Positions 1-11,400 of a stretch of 64,000 bases of DNA are shown in pieces; position 1 is the stretch's first letter; every line of letters begins with the position of its first letter. The position numbers were made by a program, and so were the translations under genes. The stretch lies in the NCBI RefSeq assembly GCF_009870125.1, contig NC_046679.1, positions 2,852,001 to 2,916,000 on the forward strand, in the 5' to 3' direction. The DNA is from Drosophila pseudoobscura (Eukaryota; Arthropoda; Insecta; Diptera; Drosophilidae). The notes beneath the pieces were generated by a model. The model worked only from the letters and a program-made list of their open reading frames with translations, had not been told where the DNA came from and did not search any database.

Positions 1-1148
1 GAAGGGACGTCTTGCACACCCCTTTGAAGTTCTGGGAAGCATAAGATTCGAACTAAATATTACTCACACTGGCTTTTTGCATACCATTCTTAAAGTTGGG
101 CAGGTCTTTGTTCTAACACTATATTTTGTATTGGGTGTGTGTGGCCCACTCCTGTGATCCTTATCATTTAGTTTAAACCGAGTTCGATAATGAATTTTGA
201 GGAGAAAGAGCTGTCTGCCGAAAGTGTACGGAGAGATCGGATGGCTATGCCTTATGTTCTATTATTTTATCAGTTGTTTCCAAGTAAAATATTGACAGAT
301 ATTTGGGTAATGTATTTGGGTAAATAAAGTGCAATTTGTTTGGACTCGATAATGCCTTTGGAGAAACACTCTTTTTGTCTACTTTGGATCCGTCTTTATA
401 GCTACTTTTCTTCCGAGAATAGATAGTACCGCCATCATCTACCATCACTCATCATAGCATTGAGATATGATTGGGCTAGGGCTAGATTTACAAACGATTT
501 TCCCCCATTAACGAAAAGTGAAATTCCAGCAATCTTTAATGAGAGTTTCCGTCCCCCGGCAGAGAGATGTCCGCGGGAGAGAGCGAGAGTGTGTGACCAT
601 AAAGAAAGGTTAACCTCAACGCAGAGCTCATTAAATGTAAAAGTGTCAATAAACCGCAGTTGGAGATGGAGATACATGGAGGTAGTGTCCCATACCTCAT
701 ACGAGTGGTAGTATGAGGTGCGAATTCTAGTTGTGCCATGACAATGTCTCATTACTTAATGGGCCCGGCCGGGGCAAGAACAACGCTTCAACGCGGCCAA
801 TTGACACCCAGAAGCAAAAGCAAAGGCAGAAGCTGTTAAACTAATTGCCACAAGTTCCATTCACTTGACTATGTCAATGTGACGGACTGAGACTGGGACT
901 GGGACAGGGCTTTGTTGTTCCATTGTTTCCTGCAACCTGTTAGCAGCGGGTATCACTAACGCACTCAGCAGGTGGCTTTAAGGGCCCCCTTTAAGCGATG
1001 GCTACTGAAATGCTCCCCCAAAGACAGAGACTTACAAATTGACAACTAATTTGAGGAGGCCAAAACACGAATCGAACCCCAAAGTAACGCCCAAAACTCA
1101 TGAGTAATTTCCTGCTGCGTCTGGTTTCCTCATTTCCTTATTTCACAG
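1..1148 (+). other. upstream intron or flank of Ets96B
   Basis: No convincing coding exon is visible here. The first supported Ets96B exon begins at 1149 after a normal acceptor (ttcacag), in phase 0 and without a usable start codon. The start of the gene therefore lies before the window and this stretch is probably intron. It holds a short perfect hairpin at 694-719. Short open frames exist on both strands but look like chance. Confidence 0.6.
694..719. repeat. short perfect inverted repeat
   Basis: The nine bases acctcatac (694-702) are matched exactly by gtatgaggt (711-719), leaving an 8-base loop. A stem this short may be chance. No flanking terminator or RNA gene signature was seen. Confidence 0.5.
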
Positions 1149-4100
1149 AGCGACTACAGCCAGGAGGCCAAGACGCACTTGGAGCAGCTCCAGCAGACGC
1201 TCACGCACTTGGATCATCACTCCCATTCGCATTCGCATCCGCATCCGCACCATCATCCCCATCATCATCACCATCATCTGGGGCTCTACCATGGGGCGCC
1301 GAATACATCCACTTTAACCACAGACTCGGTGGTTTCCTGTGTCAGTTCGACGTTGCCGGCCGTGGCCAAGGCCATATCTTCATCGTCATCGTCCTCCAGT
1401 TGCGGCCACCTGGAGACGGAGCGCAAGAAATGTCACAGCAATGACCTGGATGCCGGCCACACTCTGATGGAGGCCATCTGCATTGGACAGAAGTCGACGG
1501 CAACACCGCCGGGCCTAGCCGGAAGCCTGTCGCCGCCGGCATCGATTGCAACGTCCGCCCTGATGAATGCCACCGCGGCCGCCAGCAGCTCCAACGGAGG
1601 CGGCGCCTCGCTGTGCAATGGTCTGTAGTGATCCTCTACTCTCCCATGGCCCTCTGCTCTAAGGAACTCCTCTCTCCCTCCGCAGATCTCACACGCGAAT
1701 CGGCCTGGTATGCGCATCACCATCATCACCACCACCACCACCATCACCAGCAGTTGGCCGACGAGCTGGTCATGTATGCAACGCCCACGCCCACGCCGGC
1801 TATTGGCAAATTCGGGCTGGACACATCCACCGAGGGTTACTTGAACGCAAGGTACAATGGTAAGCGTCCGTCCACCTCCACGCATCCACGCATCCACCTC
1901 CCCCCACCCACTGTCAAGCCCGGATGCAGCTTCCCCCTCCCGAATCTGTATCTGTTTGTTTTATCTATTTACTCGTCCCCCTTGTTTATTAATTTTCCAT
2001 TATGAGTTAAGGGGGGTTTTGGTATGAGAAACCGTTCGACGGGAATGGGTAGGCGTAGGGGAAGGGTAGGACTTTCGACTGGTTGGAGTGGGGTTTGCTG
2101 GCCCGTTTGCCGCCTGGAGGCTTTGTTTTAACTTGTTTTTGTTTTGTTTAGTTTTTAATAAGAAAGCATGACTGGAGATGGCGCGTGCCGAGTCCCAAAA
2201 TATAATAAATATATTTAGAGCTTCAGGAAAACATAAAAATAAGCATCGTCGGTGATTTTAGGGAGTTTTCAACTGATTCGGAAAGATGAAAAATCTACTT
2301 AAAGCTACAGGAAATCTCACTCATACATAAATCCGATTGAAAGTTAATCTCAAAGATAACTTGAGCAAATCGAAAACAATTCAAGACCAATGTATTCCCT
2401 TGAGGCTCTTTAAGGCAGACTAAAGCACTTCCTTTTTTGTTGTTATCTAATCTTAAACCTGTCTTGCCACTCGATTATGGCCAAGTCAAGTGCATTTGAC
2501 AAGCTCGATTTGTGGTCTCAAAGACATCCCGGTGCGAGCGTTAATATGAAATATTATCTAACAAAGCTGAGGCTCCCTGGATTAAGTAGTGGGAGTACGA
2601 GTTTGGGAGGCTTTCGACTAACATTTATGAATCCAGCCGCAAAAAATGTGTAATTTTCTTGGTTCTACTTTCTTTGGAATCTCTGCAGTGAATGTCAAAG
2701 GCGTGCGCCATGAAAGAACATCAACTTTCTTCGATATACCCGCTGTGACGCACCCACACACCCATGCGCACCCGCACCCACACCCGCACCCACACCCGCT
2801 TCCGCACTCGCATCCGCATCCATATTGCTACAGGTAAGTGGATGTGGCTGCCACTGCCGCTGCCGCTGGATTATTGAAGCTCATGCTGACAAGACAAGTC
2901 AACTTTAAGTCAATCAGCAATTCCTGGGCAGTCTCCTTTCTCCTTCTCCTTCTCCCTATACTCAATATTCTTCTTGATTTATGCTCTCGCCAGATTTCCA
3001 TCATCGCCACCCGCGGGCATTCTGAAAAAGAGCGACGAAGGTAAGTCCCCGAATACTTAATATGTAGATCGAAATGAAACATGAAAAATGAAAAGAAAAT
3101 TATTAAAGCCATGTGCGTTCGTTCGTTCATCATTTATTCAAATTATCCGTGAGGCTTCTGCTCCACGCCTTATCAGTTTTGCATGCCAATAACTCAATTT
3201 GTTTGGCCAAGATGATGGCCTCGTGGGTTCGTTTCACTTACGGGGAATTATTGGGCTCCGTTTTTCTGCTTCGTTTTACTGGATATTTTCTCAAATAAAA
3301 TGAATGAAATTGCGCGCATAATTTACAATAACAATATCGCCGGTGTTAGTAACCGCTAATCCAATTGGCGGGCCACCGGCATCCAGAGGCACGAGCTTGG
3401 AATTCAATTTCGAGAGCAGCGCCACGCACGGAGATACAGTAGCTGGCCTCCGGTGGGTGGGTGAGGAGGCAGCGATGGGGAGGCAGTATCAGTCAAACAA
3501 GCAGCTCAATCACAGACCGCCGCCGAGTGCTTCAGAGGGGGGTGCGTTGTCCTCACACCCCATTCAAGCCCAACGAGTACTGGTGTGGGGGCGTTCCCCT
3601 TATGGGCACGGCCAACAGGTTTGCATTTCCATCAGCGGCGGTGCGTCGCGTCGCGCCGGTCGAATCGCTGTTGTTATCGGCAATGATGTTTTTACTTGTC
3701 GACACTTGCTCATGGATTATGCAGAGGTATCTTCTGAATTTTTAATGCCACCAGCGTCGAGTCGCGCCCAGGGGGAGTGGAATGTGGGATGGAAAGAACG
3801 AAAGTCAGAGGAAGACCTGGGAATGGAAGCTAATGAAAAGGGCAAGCTCCGAGTTGGCGGGCAGGAGAGTGGGTTCGAGTGGGCTCGAGTGGGTTGGGTG
3901 GGTGCACACCCAGAGAGGTTTGTTTTCCTGTTAAATTGCAGCATATTGAGCCATTTTGCAGTGCCTGCCTCCAGTGGGTGGGAGGCAGAGTCGCAAAGAG
4001 GGTGGAGTGGGCTGTTTAAATAATTAATTGCTGCTAAATACCTTGGCCATTTAGGTACAAAGCAGCACCAGAAACAACAGAGCAACAGAGCTCATTAGGA

Positions 4101-4555
4101 ACTTAACGAAGTGTGGAATACCCTGAAAAATGTACAAGATACGACAGGTCTAAGGGATACAGATTTTGGTTACAGAAACATATTAAGAAGAATTTATAGA
4201 GCTAAGGAATAGTGAACCTCAGGAACACTTGACCATACAATTAGTCTTATATCTTCACTGATTCCTTCATTCACACTACTAGACACCCTTGAGGCTTTGC
4301 TTTGAGTAAGGGTATTCTGATACCCATGTAATTAGTGCCCCTTCCCTCGATGTCTCGACATTGTTTAAACGTGCATGAAAGCGGCTTTCATTCAGCTCCT
4401 TCCAACTCTTCTCCGGCTCCGGATCCTTTCCAGAAACGTCCAGCGCTGCCGCCGCCGCCGCTGCTGCTGCTGTCTATTGCAACGATGTATCCTCTGGGCA
4501 GCACTTCCAGGCCAACACGAAAATCGAGCACGCGGACTCCACCACGACAGCGGCA

Positions 4556-4614
<59 letters not shown>

Positions 4615-5566
4615 TCAGCATCACCAACAGCAACTGCAGCATGCGGCACTGCACCCGCACCATCATCATCATCATGGACACCACCAGCAGGCGGAGCAGC
4701 AGGCCCTGACCCACCTGACTCCACTGCATGCAGCATCCGCCTTCAAGTTCAGCCACACGGCTGTCATCTCCAGCTCGGCTGTCTACGGCACGCCCGCGCA
4801 CTATGTGCACCAGCAGCAGACGCAGTCCCAGTCGCATGCCACCGTCTATCGAGATCTCTCCCCCACCTCGGCGGCGGCGGTGAGTGATTCAGAACTGAAG
4901 TACGATAGCGGTCCGTACAATGCCACCATATCCTCCACCTATCCCGGGGCTCTGCGGCCCAGCGTGGTGGATTCGACCACGTCCAGCGACGCGGAGCTGC
5001 GTCTGGACCAGTTCTATGCCAGCAATGGCATCTCCACCAGCAGCAACGGACAGCCCATAAGTCAGCGTCGCGGCTCGCTGCAACTGTGGCAGTTCCTGGT
5101 GGCCCTTCTGGATGAGCCCAACACCAGGTGAGAGTCCGTAATGTGAATCACCTTCTTTGTGACTATCCTTCTTTCCATTCGCAGTGCCAGCTGCATTGCC
5201 TGGACCGGCCGGGGCATGGAGTTCAAGCTGATCGAGCCCGAGGAGGTGGCCCGACGGTGGGGCCTCCAGAAGAACCGCCCGGCCATGAACTACGACAAGC
5301 TGTCCCGCAGTCTCCGCTACTACTACGAGAAGGGCATCATGCAGAAGGTGAACGGGGAGCGCTATGTCTACCGCTTCGTCTGCGATCCGGATGCACTGTT
5401 CAACATGGCCTATGGCCACCTCACCGCCGGAACCGGCAAGGGCGATCAGCACCAGCTGACTCTGTCGCTGGCCAAGACGCCGCCAGCTCCCACCGATGCC
5501 CAAGCGCAGTCTCCCCGCGTGCCAAAGTCGGACTATTATGACACGGCCGGCTTGCATAAGTATTAG
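1149..5566 (+). CDS. Ets96B: ETS-domain transcription factor, PEA3/ETV1-4-5 type (5' end outside window)
   Basis: Six exons keep phase: 1149-1620, 1686-1859, 2689-2833, 2994-3040, 4434-5127 and 5185-5566. The last two encode the ETS domain, running from [14 protein letters not shown] across the final intron to [18 protein letters not shown] and [15 protein letters not shown]. The winged-helix recognition helix residues ([17 protein letters not shown]) are intact. The wording [19 protein letters not shown] is typical of the PEA3 group, which in flies is Ets96B, a nuclear DNA-binding regulator. The small fourth exon reads [15 protein letters not shown]. Upstream exons are low complexity: His-rich tracts in exons 1, 2, 3 and 5, an Ala run, and a polyGln run near 4557-4615. 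The start codon is missing because the 5' exons lie left of the window. A polyadenylation signal lies at 5982. The family call is secure; exons 3 and 4 are the least certain. Confidence 0.88.
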
Positions 5567-5981
5567 TGCATGCACGTGGACTGTGGGCGGAGCGTGGGAT
5601 TGTTGCCGGATGGGCGTGGTTGTTGGGTCTCTTGTACATTGTGTAATTTAGTTGCGTGGGTGCGGAGTGCGGGGTGAATGTCGAATGAAGGTTTCGCTGT
5701 GATGACACAAATAACGGAAAAGAGTGCTAGACAACAACAACAAGTGCGTGAGTGTTGGGGAACGTCGAAAAACGTGATGTTCGATGTGTAACGGCACAAA
5801 TGCAATACTCTCTCTCGGATTTATTGTTTTTGTTCATCAAAGCGAGGCCTACGCGAGGCATACGCCCACGCAATACGATATTTATATACCACAATACATA
5901 AGTACATACATATATATGTATATATAGAAGATGTCCACCATTAATCGTAGTTTGCGTTGAGGTTGAGTTACAGAAATACTT

Positions 5982-5987
5982 AAATAA
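5982..5987 (+). terminator. polyadenylation signal AATAAA for Ets96B
   Basis: A canonical AATAAA lies 416 bases after the Ets96B stop. This would make its 3' UTR end close to, or overlap, the 3' end of the convergent gene that stops at 6056. The 5567-6055 gap is otherwise AT-rich UTR-like sequence. Confidence 0.55.
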
Positions 5988-6055
5988 ACTATGAACCGTT
6001 TTCTGTTCGTTACAAAGTGGCAGCCTTGATCCATTTCCACCCTGGGTGGGCATCA

Positions 6056-7438
6056 CTACTCCCTCTTCTTCTTTTTGGGCACAGAGTCGTCGGAGTCGTC
6101 GCTGCTGGAATCGTTGGCACTGCTGCTGTTGCTGTTGTTGCTGCTCTCCGGCTTGCGCTTCTGCGGCGTCTTCTTGGCCAGCTTCTCCACATAGGCCTTC
6201 ACCTTGTCCGGCTGGGGCGTGTAGGCCCAGTGGATCAGCTGCAAGTGGAGATCTGTGGGCTCGCCCGACTCCGAGTCGAACAGCTTGGCCTCCTCGCTCT
6301 TGATCTGCTCCAGCAGCTTGGCTATCTGGCGATTGCGCACAATGTCCCAGCTGGTGGTGTCGTCCTCCTTGGGGTACATGGTGCGCAGGTGCTTGTAGTT
6401 GCCCTTGGCCTTGGAGCCGCCGTAGGCAGCCAGGAACTCGACGGACAGATCCTCTTTGGGCTCTGGCAGCTTGGACACGACGGCATAGGCCAAGTAGGCG
6501 CGATTCTCCTTGATGCGGTTCTCGGCCTCGAACTTCTCCAGGAAATCCTCCAGCACCTGGACTCCCTCCTTGATGGAATTGATCTTGTCCTCGTTCTTGG
6601 TGCCGGACAGCACTCGCTTGGAGCTGCCAATCAATCCCTTGATGGCCAGCCTCTGGTAGTCCGGGTCACGCTCCGCCAGAATGCTGCAATGTGGGATTGA
6701 ATCGAATGCATATACTCGTACAATATATTCAAATATTGTGGATACAGGCAGAGCAGTGGAATGTGCGGATATATGTACAAGTGACGAGGGGTACACATAT
6801 ACGTATTCGATATAATTACGAACCGCTTCGCTGGCAGAGAGCAGCAGAGAGGCATACAGCAAGAGCGGCGCGGTGCTCGCTCTATCAATCTAATGAGACT
6901 TCCGAGTTCGAAACACTCTATAACTGTGACATGACATCATAAGATGCCGCTGCCGCTCACTGCCGCTCGCTGCTCGCCCGAAGGTCGGTCATCGCTAGCC
7001 TCATTGGTATGCCCCCAATGGAGCACGCCTCCTTCAGCGCTTACCTCAGCGTTGCCTCCGCCGCCGCCTTGTCCTTGAAGCCCAGTCCGGGCACGGTCTC
7101 TACCTTATCCTCGTTGTCAGTCTTGGCGTTCTTGCTGGACGCCCCGCCGCCATTATCCTCCAGCCATTTCTCGAACACTCCAATCGCCTCATTGATGTTC
7201 TTCAGCTTCTCCTCCGCCTTGGTCACTGTATTCGCATTGGAGCGGGGAGGAATCAAGTGAGTGGGGAGAGACTATCGCTATGATTGAACCACTCACAGGT
7301 CAGCACTCGCTTGGCGCGTCCAAGGAGACCGCGAACGGTCAGCTTTCGGTACTGCATGTCATGATCCTCCAGCAGCTTCAGCGTCTCCAGGGCCTTCTCC
7401 ATGTCCTTGAAACCAAACTTTGACTCTCCCTCCGACAT
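6056..7438 (-). CDS. unrecognised protein with a duplicated helical module and Lys-rich tail
   Basis: Three exons (7297-7438, 7045-7225, 6056-6683) give a protein of 316 residues starting MSEGESKFGF. I do not recognise the family. The first about 70 residues (GFKDMEKALETLKLL..., RKLTVRGLLGRAKRVL, INEAIGVFEKWLED) are repeated after exon 2 (GFKDKAAAEATL..., QRLAIKGLIGSSKRVL, IKEGVQVLEDFLEKF), so the protein carries two copies of one helical unit. After that comes a conserved-looking 120-residue part (SKLPEPKEDLSVEFLAAYGG, LHLQLIHWAYTPQPDK) and a tail rich in Ser, Asp and Lys ending PKKKKRE, which looks like a nuclear localisation signal. A nuclear role is therefore inferred only. It runs tail-to-tail with Ets96B and has a CRE-type site about 350 bases upstream. 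Confidence 0.8.
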
Positions 7439-8453
7439 GGCTGCTTCTTTGGTTGATAGTATAAATGTGTGCTGCGTATCTGATGAATAACGTCCACGAT
7501 GTGCGAGCGGCAGACTACGACTAATTTCGGAGGTCCAAGTTTTGGGCAGCGCAGCCCCTCGACTGCGACGACGGCGAGCGGGTGTTCAGCCAATGAGGCC
7601 ATCGGCAAGAGCGCGTGCGAGCGGCACTGAGCGGCAATGAGCAGGCCAGAGCAGGCTCGAGCAGGGGCCAATTAGATAAGCGCCACAAAATAACCGGGTG
7701 ACGCTGACATATTCCGGGGCAACCGGTTTGTTGTCGTAGCTACGTAGCAAAACAGAACACACAAAAACTAAACAATGCCCTGACGTCATTCCCTTAGCGG
7801 CTGATAACCGACACACCATATGGGAGCGGAGCACAGGAGCGGATGCACAACCTTCAAAGAAACCACAGCCATTGGAAAGCCATAGCGAAGACTCGGTTAT
7901 ACGAATAGGCATCAAATTTCAGGCTTTTTAAATTTTGGACCAGTTCAGGGAAAGTCGATTCGGGCATCAAGGTGCCCTGTCATGCACACGGCATGTATGC
8001 GGTAGTTGCAACTATCGAGCATTCTCTAGCGCGTGGGGGAGCATGTGGAAACAAGAACGTGTGTTTTATGCAATAGTAGAATCATAATTTTAATACACTT
8101 TATATCTTATGGAAGAAATTACAAACATAGTAGTGAAAAGGAGATGATAAGAGTAAATAGTATTAACATCAAACATTGTTGGTATTTGAGAAAAAACCAT
8201 AGAACAAAGTAGTAGAAACCATTGGTTGAAAGAAAACTATTAGGGGAAAGGAGTCCAATTCCGTTGGATATGGTCATTTTGTGCTAACTTTAAATACTCA
8301 TAATTCATAATTCACAATTAAAGATACGATTGTCCTGGTACGACTGCTTCTTAAACAATACGAAAACATTGGATTGGGTTAATAGTTGTTTCCTGTTGCA
8401 TTTTAACATTGAACTCGAAACGCTTTGGGCTTAAGATGATTGCTTGGCGGAGG
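7439..8453. other. intergenic region between the 316-residue gene and polybromo
   Basis: It holds the 5' flank of the gene at 6056-7438 and the 3' UTR of polybromo (AT-rich from about 8040 to 8450). A palindromic CRE site lies at 7781-7788. No further coding exon was seen. Confidence 0.6.
7781..7788. promoter_or_regulatory. CRE/ATF palindrome TGACGTCA
   Basis: This is a perfect 8-base match to the CREB/ATF site, placed about 340 bases upstream of the start codon at 7438 on the minus strand. Function is inferred from the match alone. Confidence 0.4.
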
Positions 8454-11400
8454 TTAGTTGCAGCTGCGGCGAATCTGCAGCACATCGTCCAGCATAAAGT
8501 TGCGTAGGTGGCACAGGGCCTGCACAACGCTGTCCTGATCGCGGGCATTGGGTCCCAGCCAGTGTTCGGGCAGTGGCACCTTCGGCACGACTTGGGCGGG
8601 AGTCACGTGTGTGAGGGCTCGCCGCCAGTTGTTGTTGCAGGCGGCCACGTTGAGGTGGCTGCCCGTCTGGAGGCTCTCGATGTACTTGATGTAGGCCTCC
8701 GAATGGATGACTCGAGTGGTGCGCGGCGGCACGGTGACAAACATCGGCTCTGGCGGTGGTCCGAGCACAATCGTTTGCTGCGGCTGCTGCATCATCTGCT
8801 GAGTGTGCGGCGCCTGCTGTTGCAGCTGCGCTGCCTCAGCGGTGTTGGCGGCACGCGGTGAATGGGCATTGTTGGGCGGCAGCGGCACAGTGGCAGCCAT
8901 CTGGGGCATGTGCTTCTGCCGGCGCGGCACAAAGTTCTTGCTGCGCTCGGTGATGCCCAAAACCTTTCCGCACTTGCTCAGATGCACTTCGCGCACGTGC
9001 TTGATGAGCCGCACCACGTTGGGGAATCCCTGGGTGGACTTCTTGATGCGAGAACAGTTGCGCCAGAGGCAGACGTACTCAATCTCCACGCCCGACGGCG
9101 GATGCCGCTGTATGTGGCCGGTGGCTTCGGAGAGGCAGTGTTCGGTGCAGTCCGGCATTTCCTCGAACTGGAAATCGCACTTGTCCCACAGGCACTCGAA
9201 GGTGAGCGGTGGACCTGTGGACTCCTGGGTGGCACTCACCTGGGACGAAGGACTGGCACTGTTCTGCGTGTCATCTATCTCACGGCGCAGGGCTGCCGTC
9301 TCCTCGTTCTGTTTGCTGGCGCGATCCTCCCAACTTTGCTTCACGCTGGACGGTAGATTCTTCCATTCGTTGCCCACCATTCGGGATATGTCCCCAAAGG
9401 AGGCCTCTGGATTGCTTTGGCAAATGCCTAAAAAAGGAATATACGGTCAGTATCTTATAGAAATCCCACAGACTGTTGAGAGCACTCACCCTTTCGCACT
9501 TCGCTGGAGTAGAGAATGTAGCCGGTGAGGCATTTCTTGGCCGATTTGGCAGCCTTCACTTTGGAGGTCAGAGGCGTGGAGTTCACAGAGGGCGCCGGCG
9601 AGGACATGGCCGCTATGTCCGAGCTCAGAGACGGTGTATCACCATCCATCGAGTCCTCCAACATGCTCAGATCGTTGATCTCGCTCTTCACATCCTTGGC
9701 CGGCTTGATGGGAGTCTTGAAGTAGAAGATCTCATCCTCGGTGACGGCCGAGCTGTGCTGGAACTTGCGCATGTTGCCGGCCACCAGTTTGCGCACGGCC
9801 TTCTTCAGCTCGTCGTAGACGGACTCGCAGATGTAGACGTCGCTCTCGGCTATCTCTGTGGGTCGGGAGTTGATGAACTCCGCGTACTCCAGCACGGCGC
9901 AGCGACCCACAACACCAACCACGGGACTGACCTCTTCGACGGTGGTGAGGAGCAGCTCCTGGCGGAAGAACTGCTTGCCCAGGGCGGGGGTCGTTTCGCT
10001 GGGGGGCAGCAGCCAGGGACCCTTGAAGTATGACTTACCGTTCTGCTCCCAGATCTGCTGGACCTGCGCCACGGACTGCTTGCCCGTTTGGGTGGCCACG
10101 TAGACGAAGTCGCCCGTCTTGATGGCCCCGCTGCAGATGGTGTTGTACTGCTGGTAGTAGACACTGTTGTTCTCGGCATTCGGCGGCGGGTCGCAGGACA
10201 CATTGGGCTTCTCCTTCTCCACCATCGTCTCCTGCATTTTGAGCTCCTCCAGCTCTCCCTTGTGCTTCTCGATGCGCTCCTTGAACACGGACATCACGCG
10301 CTTCAGCTCCAGCGGCTGGTCGCGCGGCACAAACCTCACGGAGCTGCCCTCGCGTATCTGGGGCCAGTTCTTGAGCTTCTTGAAGCACCGTCCCTGCAGA
10401 TTGTAGCGCGACTCGCACACGAACACATCCTTCTCTTGCAGCCGGTCGGGACGCATCTTGATGTAGTCCTTGATGTGCATCACATAGCACATGCCCAGCA
10501 CCTTGTCCATGGAGATGGTCTGCGAGATGCTGCTCTTGAACACCTCCTTCTCGAGGAACTTCCGCGTCGTCACGTGATACGTCTCGTGGGGCCGCACGAA
10601 GATCGAGCCCTGCATCAGCTTCTCGTTGCTGGGCGATGTCCACAGCCTCTCGATGCAGGCGATCGAGGGTATCTTGTTCTCCGGCATCTGCACGTACACA
10701 TAGTCGCCGGGGGAGTAGACCTGCTGATTGATTGTCATGCTCTCACCCTTGCTGGCGGCATTGAACTCATCTTTGTCCTGCTCCTGTTCCTGCTCCTCTT
10801 GCAGCAGCTTCTGCTGTCGCATCACCTCCACATCGGCCAACAGGCGCTCCAGCGTAAAGCTCAGAGCCGGCGAGCTGAGCGTGTCCTTGCACAGCTCATC
10901 CCGCTTGCGTATGAAGTAGGTCTGCAGCTCGATGGAGTCCTGAAATATATCCGAGTCCGTGCGCGACAGTTTGCGGGCACGCTCCAGGCAGGAGAAGATG
11001 TCCTCCTGGTAGATATCCAGTCGCTTGTAGGCGCCCTTGTCCAGCCTTCGCTTGATCAAGTCCAGCGAAATGCCGCGCACCTTGGCCCCCTCGCCCAGCT
11101 CATCGTACTCGGCCAGCTCGGCCAAGGAGTCGGAGTAGCAGCGTCCCTCCTCATCCTGGTGATTGTACAGCGTTGTGAACAGCGTGAGGAACAGCTCCTG
11201 CACAGCCAGCGGGACGTCCGGCAGCGAGTCGCGCTCGATACGCAGCTGCTGCTTCAACTGCAGCGTCAGCTGCTGCAGCACCAGAGCATCCTTGTAGATC
11301 TGCGAGTCGGGCTCGTTGTACTTGCAGGCGTTCTCCAGCATCAGCAGGAAATCGGCGGCCAGCTCGTCCAGGGTCTCGTAGGCGGACTGCTTCAGCTTCT

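Noticed and set aside
4375-4887. Long open frames on both strands through the CAG-rich Ets96B exon
   Set aside because: They are products of the triplet repeat. The frame that joins to the ETS domain and fits splice phase is a different one.
5564-5668. Open frame after the Ets96B stop as readthrough
   Set aside because: It has about 33 codons of Gly/Trp/Cys-rich sequence with no coding look, unlike the lilipod case.
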